Source: Talaromyces rugulosus (Eukaryota; Ascomycota; Eurotiomycetes; Eurotiales; Trichocomaceae). Taken from it: a DNA stretch of 64,000 nucleotides. The DNA lies in assembly GCF_013368755.1 (NCBI RefSeq), contig NC_049563.1:4650001-4714000 (forward strand), given 5' to 3'. Under the pieces are notes generated by a model, which worked only from the letters and a program-made list of their open reading frames with translations, was not told the origin of the DNA and ran no database searches. Positions 1-10,025 of the stretch are shown piece by piece. Each line of letters starts with the position of its first letter. Position 1 is the stretch's first letter. A program made the position numbers and the translations under genes.

Positions 1-278
1 GAAGACTAAAAGAATGGAATCCAATACTTCCTTCTAAGCTTCTCAACACTTCGGAGTATGTAGTACTAGTACCTACAAGAACTCTGCTTATTAGTACGGA
101 ATAATTACAACACCATCTATAGCCGTATCCACCTCGTCTCTACCAGCCAAACTAGTTAGCACTAAACCTATTTTCCACGAACTAAGATTTGTATTGGACG
201 ACCGGAGCGGTTGTAACCCTAACCATAAGACTATGGACGATACAGTAAAGACTTTGTCCTTGCTACCTGATCTCCATC
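1..278. other. Left window edge, ADH 3' side
   Basis: Contains the ADH 3' region. No gene is supported; the overlapping 146-codon minus-strand frame at 91-531 is a shadow of the ADH coding DNA. Confidence 0.45.
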
Positions 279-1493
279 TCAACTCATTGTAATTACGCCT
301 CGCCCGTGGAGCGTTCCACCTTCCATCTGGCCAAAGAAGCGGGGAAGATTGTCCATTGCGGCGGTCTGCACATGCGTAGTCACAACACCACGACTCGCCA
401 TGTCCAACACTTCGATAGCATCCTTCCGATTGCCCACTGTGCTCCCCACCAGCGCCAGCTGCTGGGCCACCATATAGTGAGGATACGCATGAGCAACAGG
501 GACTGGCCGTCCCCGTGGCACACCCACGCATACCAGCGTGCCGTTAAACTTGAGAAACTTGAGGCCCTGAGCATATGCCGCATTGCTGCCACTGCACACT
601 ACCACGGCCGAAGCGCCTTTGCCTCCGGTGTGCTTTTTGACCTCGGTGGCCAGAGAGTCTCCACCATCATCTTGCGGAAATGATAGAATGTCAAGAAAGA
701 TCTCTGCGCCACAGCTTTTCACTAGCTCTTCCTTTGAACTGACATCCAGCCCAATAACCCGGTATCCCATTCCTCTGCTTGCCAACTGCACGGCTAGATG
801 ACCAAGACCGCCACCACCGCCTGCTATGACAACCCAATCCCCCGGACTGGCCCTACTCTTCTTCAAGGCGGCGTAGACGGTGACGCCGCCGCACAACAGC
901 GGCGCCGCGATATCGCTAGGGAGACCCCCGGGGATCCGGGTGACATAATGAGCCCAACTAATGACATACTCCTGGAATGTTCCCGGGCAAGAAAAGCCCG
1001 AGACTTTTTGCTTCTCACAGATTCCGTCCGCTCCAGCGAGGCATGGCGCGCACGTACCGCAGGTGTAAGCAGTCCATTTGATCCCAACTCGGTCGCCAAT
1101 GCTCAGGTCCGTTTGTTCGCAGTATGCGCCGATCTTGACGATATTTCCAATACCTTCGTGACCACCCACTTGACCTGGTTGGACCTTTTCATCCAAAAAG
1201 TCCCACTGCATTATTGTTATTAGTAAACTCACCATGTCGATTATAGTATTGCCTCGGAAACATACCTGGTTTAGCATCAAACTCAAGTCAGAATGGCAGA
1301 CACCGGAATGTGTTCTAACATATGGTTAGCTTGAAAGAAAGAGACAAAAAAGTAAATCAGATTCTTACATGCGGATCAAAACCTCTCCGGGTCCGGGCTC
1401 GGGGGTTTTGACTTGTACGATTTTGGTGGAAATCTTTCCAGGATCATCGTATACAATTGCTTTGTGCGTCTCTGGTATATCGGGTTGGGCCAT
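279..1493 (-). CDS. Zinc-dependent alcohol dehydrogenase (MDR family)
   Basis: Three exons: 1493-1369, 1314-1266 and 1205-279, giving 366 residues. The start is the ATG at 1493 (MAQPDIPETH). The protein shows the hallmarks of the class-I/yeast-type ADH family: catalytic zinc ligands in VCHSD, GGHEG and LLCGGVTVY, a structural four-cysteine loop (CGTCAPC plus ICEK), and a Rossmann nucleotide loop VIAGGGGGLG. It ends in the usual GRGVITMS-like tail. It would oxidise or reduce short-chain alcohols and aldehydes with NAD(P) in the cytosol. The first two introns interrupt the N-terminal GroES-like domain; exon 2 carries the catalytic Cys. It is divergent from the aldehyde dehydrogenase at 1964 over 470 bp, which suggests co-regulation by the Zn2Cys6 factor at 3630-5942. 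Substrate is not deducible. Confidence 0.93.
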
Positions 1494-1963
1494 TTTCAAG
1501 TGTTGCTTTTGTGAAGTTTGTATGGATAAGTTGAGAATGGAGCTGCAATTCCAGGTTCCTTTTCTGAAAGTAGGATGCAAAGTCAATTTGTTCTTTTATA
1601 GTCTATTGACCATCAACCAAGCCCATAGTAGGAGTAAAAATGCTGCCCCTCATTTGAGTCTCTCCCCAAATTCTTCCTTCGTGTCCTTGAAAAATGGCCT
1701 TTCCCCTTCCTCTCCCATCTGTAGCCGTCTACCTTCCTTAGCCGTCCTGTGCCGGAAACATTTTCTCACATGTCCAGATATTTACTTTTATAGAAAAATG
1801 TCGGGTGAATTAACTAAATCTTCTCTCTTTTCCCTTGAAGTCAAGCTAAGTTAAATATAGCTCTGATGGTCGCCCGACTCGACATTGATACCGCCCAAGC
1901 TTTCTCTCCTTTGTCTACCTTTTTCTAGCATCATATCGTAAAGAGAAAAAAAAAGTCGTCATC
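1494..1963. promoter_or_regulatory. Bidirectional promoter between ADH and ALDH
   Basis: This 470-bp gap separates the start codons of the divergent ADH and ALDH genes. It contains CT-rich tracts just before the ALDH start (around 1905-1930) and CGGG/CCCG triplets near 1802 and 1872 that could be half-sites for a Zn2Cys6 factor. No discrete operator can be proven by eye. The role as a shared promoter is inferred from gene orientation. Confidence 0.5.
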
Positions 1964-3512
1964 ATGCCTACCGTTGATTTCTCCTCCTTCTCCAACATAA
2001 TTAATGGTAAAGCTAGGACGTCAGGTGAAAAAACTCATGGAATTCATCCATTCGACCGAAAACCATTGTGGGATGTGCCGCTTGCTTCCAAAACCGATAT
2101 CCAAGAAGCCGTAATAGCAGCAAACAAAGCTGTCAAAACGTGGTCCAAGACGATAATTGAGTATAGACGGGGACTTATTAGCAAATACAGGGACTCATTC
2201 TTATCTCACCTGCCGGATATCAAATCCCTTCTTCAGAAGGAGGCTGGAAAAACCAGCGCCGTGGCAGACGCGGAGCTGAGTGACGCAGTCGCTCTGTTCG
2301 ATCACCATCTCACTCTGAGCCTGCCAACCGAGGTACTGGATCTAGAGGATAGAGTGGTCACAACAAAATACGTCCCCGTTGGGGTCGTGGTTGCCATCTG
2401 CCCCTGGAACTTCCCCATTGTCTTGTCCATTGGAAAAGTTCTCGCTGCCCTGCTTACCGGCTGCAGCGTCATCGTGAAGCCGTCCCCGTTCACTCCGTAC
2501 ACGGCCCTGAAACTGGCCGAGATTGCTCAAAGTATCTTTCCTCCGGGTGTCGTACAGGCATTGTCGGGTGACGATTTGCTCGGTCCATCGCTCGTGGCGC
2601 ATCCCGATGTCCACAAGGTCGCTTTTACGGGTTCGACTGCCACCGGAAAGAGAATCATGGCGCTCGCAGCCAACACGGTAAAGCGAGTTACTTTGGAAAT
2701 GTATGGTGAAACATTGAAACAATTAACATTTGACTTTGGCTAATCAGTAACTTGTATATTGTAGGGGTGGCAATGATGCCGCGATCGTTCTCCCCGACGT
2801 CGATATCGCCAAAGTCGCTCCTCAAGTCACCATGGCGGCTTTATTCCACTCAGGCCAGGTTTGTGTCGCCACAAAGAGAGTCTATATCCATCAAGATATC
2901 TACGATCAATTCGTGGCGGCAATGGTGGAAACCATGAAGGGGTTGACTATTGGCGAGCCGGACAGCCTACTAGGGCCAATCCAGAACAAAATGCAGTATG
3001 ACCGCATAAACCGCTTCCTCGCCGAGTTATCTTCTGGTGATGGTGAACAGGGACATGCCTTGATCAGTACAGATCATTCTTTTGGAGATCGTACTGGATA
3101 CTTTATCGGTCCACACATTGTGAACGAGCCACAGCATGATTCGACAATCGTAACCGAGGAGCAGTTTGGTAAGAACAGTTCTCCTTAATTTTACATCTTG
3201 TATCACGACTTACTCTTAACAGGACCCATTATTCCGACTCTAAAATGGTCCACAGAGGAAGAAGTTCTTGGCTATGTCAATGGCACAAAAGCCGGTCTTG
3301 GGGCATGTGTTTGGAGTTCTGACAAATCTCGTGCCGAGCAAATAGGTCAGCGTATAGAGGCTGGAAACATCTTTATCAACTCCGGTCCTCAAATCATTGC
3401 CAAGGGTCTGTTTTCGGGACACAAGGAAAGCGGGCTTGGTGGCGAATGGGGGACTACAGGTATACTTGGATATTGTAATGTTCAAGTTACCCATGTATTC
3501 AAGAGTAGTTAG
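1964..3512 (+). CDS. Aldehyde dehydrogenase (NAD(P)-dependent, ALDH superfamily)
   Basis: Three exons, 1964-2700, 2765-3168 and 3223-3512, encode 476 residues. Motifs in order are CPWNFPI (substrate/cofactor channel), KPSPFTP, FTGSTATGK (NAD loop), LEMGGND with the general-base Glu (its codon context is restored only by splicing at 2700/2765), and FHSGQVCVATKR with the catalytic Cys. EEQFGPIIP is restored by the second splice. Length fits the family (about 480). It would oxidise an aldehyde to the acid, and as a neighbour of ADH it probably completes alcohol-to-acid oxidation. The C-terminus carries no obvious targeting signal, so a cytosolic site is likely. The exact substrate cannot be told from sequence; succinate-semialdehyde-like or aromatic aldehydes are possible. 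Confidence 0.94.
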
Positions 3513-3629
3513 ATAGACTTGGTCTTACAAAAAAAAGATAAGAAGCTTGATACACGTCTTTTACATTAATTTATTCTTAATATCCTTCAATCAATATATG
3601 TATACATGTATTTATACAAAATACAACGC

Positions 3630-5942
3630 TTAATAAATGTCCGTTTCCGGATCGAGATTAAAAACATAGTTATCCAAGCCCGTGAAATTGGCCAAAAAGG
3701 GATTCAGCTCGTCAATCATGTTTTCAGGCGGCCTCAAATCTCTAAATGATGATGGCGGCAATTCTGCAGCATATGAGGTACTATTATCCATCGAACCCAC
3801 TGGTTGGTTATTATGCGATTGAGGCATCGATTGACTTGCATTTCTCAACGAATACCCAGAGTTTGCTCCTGTTACTGTTGCTGCCGTCGTTTGTGCTTCG
3901 TTATTGAACCACAGCTTTTCCAACAGTTTATTATACCGATGGCCTATGTGCGAGGGCCCGGTGGCGGCATCGTTTAAAACGCGAATGTACCCTCTGACCA
4001 GATCGACAATCTGACTGTGTTCGAATTCGGAGAAAGCGCCGAAAATGTCAGCTTTGTGGAGAAAAACGGCAGCATAAATGGTATATCTGGGTTCTAGGGT
4101 TAGTCTTGGGGTCGTCTTAGATATGAAAGGCATAACCAACACATAAAATCGAAATGGCATATAGCGAATATGAGCAACCGGGTCGGTCTCGATTGCAATA
4201 AATAAGATATTGCGTGCTGCATTGATAGCCTCAAAGATATATACCCCATCGGCTGATCCTAATACCCCCCGAGGGAATAACGATGAAGAAGGCCTGGCCT
4301 GTCCGGCGGCATGATCCCCCGCCCTCTCCATATAAAAGCGAGAAAGCATTGACTGGAAGGAAAAGGCATTGATATAAAGACACACATATTCGCTTACTAT
4401 ACGAAGAGTACTGTAGAGCTTGGGAGATGGCTCTAGTTTACCCCAAGTAGTCCGCCATAGTGACAAAGCGTGCCGAAGCTCGTCGAGATAAGGGTTGTAG
4501 TCTCCTCGACGCATCATTTCCGCCATACGCAGTTTATTGGAATAAAGAAGGTCGTGGGTGTTGTGTAATATTTGCGTTAGTTCGAGACTTGCGTCTAAAA
4601 CAGAGGCATAGAGGTGATGCGAATCTTCCACGGATTGCAAGGTAGGGAAATCCTTAGCTGTGAAACGGGTAGATAATGACGGCCCACGCGACCAAAAAGA
4701 CTGGCCCATGCGAACTGATACTTGCCGATCCGATATATAAACAACTAAAATAACCTGTAAGCATTATCCGTCTTCTCCAGCTATAGGCATTCTTACATAT
4801 CCATGCCAAGCGATGTCGATGAGCTAGCTCTTGCGAAATGCCAGGTGGTACCTCACGAAACGAAACCTTATCCAGACGCAAAAGATATGCAAGCCGGATT
4901 GCTTGTCCGATCAAAGACCATCCCATGTTGTCCTCCACCACACTGATATTCCCTTGGTAAAGATGGTCATCGAGAGAGTAGTCGGAAATATGGTACGGAA
5001 TCCACTCGGAAAGTAGGATGAGTCCCTCAACCGAGCCCACATTTAACGAGGATGGAGCAGCAAGGAATATGTCCATCATATGCGTCTTTAATGAATTCCA
5101 GCAGTGTTGGTGGATTGCACGCAGCTCTGGGTTGTCTTTTGAGGCAATCGTGAGAATGACGGTCAGTAAAAAGGGCTCGTCAACTACTAGTTGATCGATA
5201 TTGGTTGTTTTGAGCATCTTTTTCGGTGCCAGTGGGCAAAACGTATGGTAATCCTGTGCGTAGCTAAGTGATTTGACAAGTCAGTTATCGGCTCTTTGAA
5301 AAAAAAAAAAAAGAGGCTGGAAGCAATACCGTTGAATCAACCTTTCACATATCGAATGACCCAAAAGATTCTTGACCAAGTTTCCAGCCTCCGAAAGCAT
5401 CCCTGTGGAGAATGGTAAATTCGGGCCGATATTGTGCTGATTGTACCCCAATTCGCGATTAGGAAACGTATAATCCGGGGTAGCTGCTATATTAGGCCGC
5501 ATCCCATTGTCGGACACGGAGTTGTGCCGAAGAGTAGCGTTAGATGATACTGTTGCGTCTGTCGCGGCCAATTTGGCAAGCATTTGCAACGCGTCGCAGG
5601 GTGTCTGCAGATCCGGATATATTGTTTCCTCAGGCTGAGTCCCGTCTTCGACGACTACCGCATTCGATTGATTATTTTGGTCAACGACTTGGGACACTGT
5701 AGGTGGTGATTTCACTTGTCCGGTCCGCAAGTTTCCCCCGCGCCGTGATCCAGCGGGCTTGCACTCCTGGCCTGCCCGAAGACATTCGAAACACCTCCAG
5801 CTAGTATCTTCCAGCGTGATCCTGATGATGGTCAGTTGTCCGGCCTCAGCACGCCTATGTGTACTTACGGTTCACACTTGAGCTTTCTTTGGCGGCATCG
5901 CTGACACGCCCGATAGAGGCGGATATTCTTGCTGCGCGTCAT
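3630..5942 (-). CDS. Zn2Cys6 fungal transcription factor
   Basis: Four main exons: 5942-5869, 5821-5330, 5263-4797 and 4744-3630, about 715 residues. The N-terminal binuclear zinc cluster is Cys13, 16, 23, 35, 38, 45 (CX2CX6CX11CX2CX6C) with the basic stretch RCRQRKLKC; intron 1 falls just after the third Cys. A middle homology region follows, with DYHTFCPL, SDRQVSVRMGQ (made by the 4797/4744 splice) and FWSRGP, as in the fungal-specific domain of ARCA-like regulators. A further in-frame 54-nt intron at 4140-4087 is likely: it has a CTAAC branch site, a CCCAG end, and its removal restores the family-like string RFYVYTIYAAVFL, giving 697 residues. The location next to ADH and ALDH suggests it is their pathway-specific activator. 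The effector is unknown. Confidence 0.88.
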
Positions 5943-6175
5943 TATTACTGTTCAATGAATGAATGAATACAAGATCGCAAAGACCGTGAGGAGTGTAGTT
6001 GAAGAGATGAAGCAAAAAAGAGGGGGGTGTTTCCTTTTCCGGACTAGTCGGTTATAGACGGAAAGTTGCCGTATTAGGCAACCTTAAATAACTAGCCCAA
6101 GAGCAACCCTTCTTCTCTCACTTCACGTTGCCGCCTGTGGATAAGTTTGGTGCGGCTGTCAATAAATATTAATGC
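5943..6175. promoter_or_regulatory. Divergent promoter of the Zn2Cys6 gene and the small gene at 6176
   Basis: A 233-bp gap lies between two divergently oriented starts. It contains a T/C-rich tract and AT-rich segments near 6085 and 6160, but no recognisable binding site beyond CGG triplets. Confidence 0.3.
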
Positions 6176-6526
6176 ATGCCCAGCGTCACATGGGTTCGTG
6201 TTCTGAAAGCTCAGAAGGCCTCGGAAGATCGCCAGAAGGATCTCGAAAAAGATCTCCAGAAGTCTCACAGCGAAGTTTCGGGACTTCAGCAGAGAGTTTC
6301 AATGATCGAAAAACATCTTGCCTCAAATCAATCGATTCGAAGTTTTGTCCTTGACAATACTTCCAATATCACTGTGCCTGGCAACGATCTACATACTCGC
6401 AATGCATCCGCCAAATTCTACGTCTGGAACGATTCAACTCTCTCAGTATGTTAGCTGCCAATAAACACGCCTTTGGCTGTTTGGCTAGACCTTATTGTCC
6501 AATAGACTCTTTACCCTGATGAGTGA
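6176..6526 (+). CDS. Small coiled-coil hypothetical protein, possibly a gene fragment
   Basis: Exon 1 is 6176-6445 and exon 2 6506-6526, joined by a 60-nt intron with a canonical GTATGT donor and AATAG acceptor; together they encode 96 residues ending in LYPDE. Residues 10-50 are rich in Lys, Glu, Gln and Leu in heptad-like spacing (KDLEKDLQKSHSEVSGLQQR), so a short coiled coil is likely. No family is recognised. The clean splice and absence of stops argue for a real gene; the short length and position downstream of a divergent regulator allow a truncated remnant. No promoter element is obvious. Confidence 0.35.
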
Positions 6527-6811
6527 ATAATTCTGCTCTACTACAAGGGACATCCAGATGTCTGGACGGTTGGCTATAGACATAGTTAAATATATAGTAT
6601 CAATTGGCAGTTCGTACAATACATTACAATTCCACAGCTGTCAGTCCGCCATAAATATTAATCCATACCTAGTAGATATTGAAGTAGTTCAAATGTTGAA
6701 TGTTGTAATCTCTGAATTGATAAATATTGGGTATCTCAAGCACATACTAAACCATGTCTATACGCGCGCCGCTCACCATGACATAAAAAAAAATCAATAG
6801 ACGCTGTAACA
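6527..6811. other. Intergenic, no gene seen
   Basis: AT-rich spacer between the small coiled-coil gene and the stop codon of the J-protein gene. No coherent coding segment is visible on either strand. Confidence 0.6.
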
Positions 6812-8077
6812 TCATGCCGCCGCATCCGCGGCTTCATCCTCTCGACAAAGGTCCTCTTCCAGCGCTTTGCGCTCCTTTTCCCGCTGTGCATTCTTCAACC
6901 GCATCAGCGTGACCTCTTGCAGACTCGCCGTTGTCAAACCTGGTTTGTCGCCAGAGACTAAAGGTCGTGCTTCCTTTTTCACATTGGCCGACGAGAAAGA
7001 CCCGAAAGAGGGTTTTCCTCCACCACTCTTCGACGGCGTGCCCCGCTCTTTCAAACTGGCGAAATTGAACGAGGGCCGGGGTTTTGAGATTGAGGGCTTC
7101 GTAGTAGCATCTGTTGTTTTAGCTGTGTCTGTAGCTGAATTTGATGTTGTAGGTTGACGATCCGATTCAATACTGGGTTCGTTTCCAGATGCCCAAAACA
7201 CAGACTCGACAATCGCCCAGTACCCCTCGCCTGTCTTTCGTTTCTTCTCGCTGTCTAGCACCGCCGCGTGGGCGCTCACAATCGAAGAAAAAACCACGAC
7301 TCCGGTGGCAACCATCTTCTTTTCGCGTTTGTCGCCCACTCGCTGCCGCTTGTCTTTTAGCATGAACGCATTTTCTACCTTGCCAAATGACACAAATAGC
7401 GACATCAAGTGGTCCTTGTCCAGGTCGACTCCCAGCCCTTCGCGGATCCAGCGCACTTTGACGGCCCTCTCCAGCTCTGGCACGTTTGTGCCACCTTCCT
7501 TGGACCGGTCCACATACTGACTGGCCTTATCCTGTTCTTGTTTTTCTTGTTGCTGCTGTTCCTGTTGCTGTTCCTCTTCTTCCTCCCTCATCAGTTTCTC
7601 TTCGGCCTCTCGCCGTCGCCGCCGAGTATCCTCTGCAATACGCTGAATCTCCCTCTCCAACTTCTCCTCTGCGTCATTATCAGTCGTCGCCATCCACCCC
7701 CGCTTCATCCCCCTCTGCCCAGCAGCAGCAGCAGCATCCCCCGCCCTCTCTCTCGCCTCTAAATCTTCTTTCATCTTCCTCTTCGCCGCATCCATCATCT
7801 GCGTCTCCCGCTTCTTACGCTCCCGCGCCTCACGCGCATTATCATACAACTGCCGTACATCCGGATCCGATAACACATCATTTGCGATTTGTAGTAAGTG
7901 GAATTTGTCAATGTCGACGGGTGTCGGGTTGGAGATTTTGTCAGGATGGTATTTCAGCGCAGCGCGTCGGTATGCGCGCCGGATTTCGCTTTCAGAGGCC
8001 ACCGGGGATATGTCGAGGAGGGCGTAGAAGTCCTGGGAGGAGGCTGCGTGTCCTTTGAGGTCGTCGGTTGGTGCCAT
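6812..8077 (-). CDS. cwf23: J-domain protein with C-terminal RRM-like region (Cwf23/DNAJC17 family)
   Basis: A single exon of 421 residues starts at the ATG of MAPTDDLKGH (8077); an upstream in-frame ATG at 8206 would add a hydrophobic stretch unlike the family. The N-terminal J domain (about residues 15-85) holds the HPD motif in KYHPDKIS. A charged helical linker (Arg/Glu/Gln-rich, about 95-215) follows, then an RRM-like segment (VKVRWIREGLG, HLMSLFVSFGKVENAF, about 220-305) and a low-complexity tail. This order is diagnostic of DNAJC17/Cwf23/Cwc23, a spliceosome-associated J-protein that helps late splicing or spliceosome disassembly, nuclear. The symbol is by homology only. Confidence 0.85.
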   Translation of the reverse strand: MAPTDDLKGHAASSQDFYALLDISPVASESEIRRAYRRAALKYHPDKISNPTPVDIDKFHLLQIANDVLSDPDVRQLYDNAREARERKKRETQMMDAAKRKMKEDLEARERAGDAAAAAGQRGMKRGWMATTDNDAEEKLEREIQRIAEDTRRRRREAEEKLMREEEEEQQQEQQQQEKQEQDKASQYVDRSKEGGTNVPELERAVKVRWIREGLGVDLDKDHLMSLFVSFGKVENAFMLKDKRQRVGDKREKKMVATGVVVFSSIVSAHAAVLDSEKKRKTGEGYWAIVESVFWASGNEPSIESDRQPTTSNSATDTAKTTDATTKPSISKPRPSFNFASLKERGTPSKSGGGKPSFGSFSSANVKKEARPLVSGDKPGLTTASLQEVTLMRLKNAQREKERKALEEDLCREDEAADAAA

Positions 8078-8448
8078 TTTTTGTGGTTTCTGCTGCGTTG
8101 CAGCTTTTTCTAACTCGTTTTTCACCCACGGGACGTGTATTGATTGTGACTTGAGGTGGAAAAAGTAATTATAAAAAAAGGCTGTAAAACGTAGGAGTAG
8201 CAACAAGAAAACTTAAGCACAAGGCACTGAGATGTGAGTGATGAGAACAAATGATGTAGCAGTCAAAGATCGCCAACCAAATCTGGCAGAATCAGGCAGG
8301 CGGTGGCGATTAACGATCACGTGACTCATTTACAAAAGAATCAAAATATCCAAGCTTTTGTTACAATTTACTAATAAATCTACTGTGATTTTGAATATAT
8401 GATATATTGCACAATAGTGGCGAGTTTATGATACATAATCTTACTCGG
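8078..8448. other. Intergenic between J-protein start and IBA57 stop
   Basis: A 371-bp spacer that must contain the J-protein promoter (read on the minus strand) and the IBA57 3' region. It contains a CACGTG-like core in gatcacgtgac at 8318-8328. No coding signal. Confidence 0.5.
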
Positions 8449-9801
8449 CTACCCCTGTCGCCGTTCCTCTGCCTCGGCCTCCTCTTCTTCTAACTGCTCA
8501 ACCATATCCCGAGCCCTAAATCCTTCATGGCCCTCGCTTGGTCTCGGCGTAGGAGCCCTTCGCGCTATACCTGCCGTGATATGCTCTCTAAGCCAAGGAG
8601 GCACAAACGCTTTGATCCGGACATCTCCTCCAGAGACTTCGAACTCTTGAGATGGCACGTATTGGCTGCTCTCGCCCGTTAGCGAGATATCCGTCAGCAT
8701 CTCAAGACGGCATATGCCCAGACCGACGTTTCCAATTCCATTAATGAATTTTCCAGCGCTGCGCCCTTTTCGTCCGCCAGTCTTGGATATATTCGCGCCG
8801 CTGCTGTCAGGGGGCAGAGATATCGTTGTGTGGGGGTCGTAGATGGGCATTTCGCTGTTGCTGTCAGGCTGGTTTCCCTCATGGTACAACTGTACAGGCA
8901 GAATGCGTTTTCGAACAACGCCCGTGTGGTGTGTACGTATAGTCAGCTCTTGGCCGACATAGCAGCCCTTGCGGAAATCAATGGCGCGTGCAAGATCCAT
9001 GTTGCACTCCATTGGCAGAGCAGACTCGCGCGTAATCTCAGCCTGACCCTCGGCTACTCCGTGAAGTATGCGGCGTAGGGTATATGTTTCCAGACCAACT
9101 TCACCGCCAGCAAACTTGGAAGAAGAAGAGGAGGGGCCATCGGGAAGGTGAGCCAGGAGATCACCGTCACCGGGCGTAAGCAATCGCGATCCAAACCCCG
9201 GAGCCCGCGTATCAATACACCCAGCCACAAGCGAAGCAGGCGAGAATTTCGAGGGGAAATCCGAGTCGAGGTTATAGGCTGCCCATCTCGATTCGGCGCC
9301 TTCGTTCCATGCGGCCCACACCGATCGTTCGCCGTCTTCCAATGCACGTATTTTGAGCTTCGAGCGCAGTTTGTGTTTCTTGAGATGCTTCATCAGATTT
9401 TTCACTTCGTCCTTGTCGACTTCAATCAGCCAATGAGGGTCCCCATCTGCGTCTACGCTTGTGTCTCCCGTCATGGGGTAGATGAATACATCGTGCAGGA
9501 TACGGCCCTGCGAGTTCAAAAATGCGCTGTAAGATCCCGTTCGGCGCGCCGCGCTGACGGGCTCTTTGCCCATGAGCATATTTTGCGTGACCATGCCTTG
9601 CAAAAATGAAGTGCTGTCAACGCCAGCAATCGCAATTAATGCACGATTGGTCAGCCTGGTATAGCCGGAAGCCGGGGGAGCTGGCGGGAGCTCATGATTG
9701 AGGTTTTGCTGGCGAGCCCTGACGCTCGTTGAGAAAAATGCCTTGCCATTGCCCAAGCATCTCGAGCAGACGAAATTTGTGGATCGCCGGGATGCCATCA
9801 T
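8449..9801 (-). CDS. iba57: Mitochondrial iron-sulfur cluster assembly factor IBA57 (GcvT/CAF17 family)
   Basis: One exon encodes 450 residues. The first about 40 residues are basic and Ser-rich with few acids (MASRRSTNF...[11 protein letters not shown]), a typical mitochondrial presequence. The body carries the folate-binding GcvT-like fold with [11 protein letters not shown] and the family signature [17 protein letters not shown]. Family knowledge: IBA57 works with ISA1/ISA2 in the matrix to assemble [4Fe-4S] clusters for aconitase, lipoate synthase and others. The C-terminus is an acidic Glu/Ala-rich tail (about 20 residues) beyond the domain. The second Met at 9798 is an equally plausible start. 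Confidence 0.95.
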   Translation of the reverse strand: MMASRRSTNFVCSRCLGNGKAFFSTSVRARQQNLNHELPPAPPASGYTRLTNRALIAIAGVDSTSFLQGMVTQNMLMGKEPVSAARRTGSYSAFLNSQGRILHDVFIYPMTGDTSVDADGDPHWLIEVDKDEVKNLMKHLKKHKLRSKLKIRALEDGERSVWAAWNEGAESRWAAYNLDSDFPSKFSPASLVAGCIDTRAPGFGSRLLTPGDGDLLAHLPDGPSSSSSKFAGGEVGLETYTLRRILHGVAEGQAEITRESALPMECNMDLARAIDFRKGCYVGQELTIRTHHTGVVRKRILPVQLYHEGNQPDSNSEMPIYDPHTTISLPPDSSGANISKTGGRKGRSAGKFINGIGNVGLGICRLEMLTDISLTGESSQYVPSQEFEVSGGDVRIKAFVPPWLREHITAGIARRAPTPRPSEGHEGFRARDMVEQLEEEEAEAEERRQG

Positions 9802-10025
9802 TGTTGGTCGTCGAATGGATGTAGTGAAGTTGGCAAGCTCGTGGAGTTTGTCATATTAGGCGGGAAAGAGCGGCAGAATATTTCCGACGTCATAGCGCGA
9901 TCTAGCATGGCAGTATTATTACCAGTAGTAATGTGTTTTACAATTAATATGTTTGAATATATTGATATAACCTTTAACGATATAACTAATGGCAGGGCTA
10001 TGCATAACTGGTTTCAAAACAAAAG

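Noticed and set aside
7486..8058. 190-codon plus-strand frame
   Set aside because: Antisense shadow of the charged linker of the J-protein.
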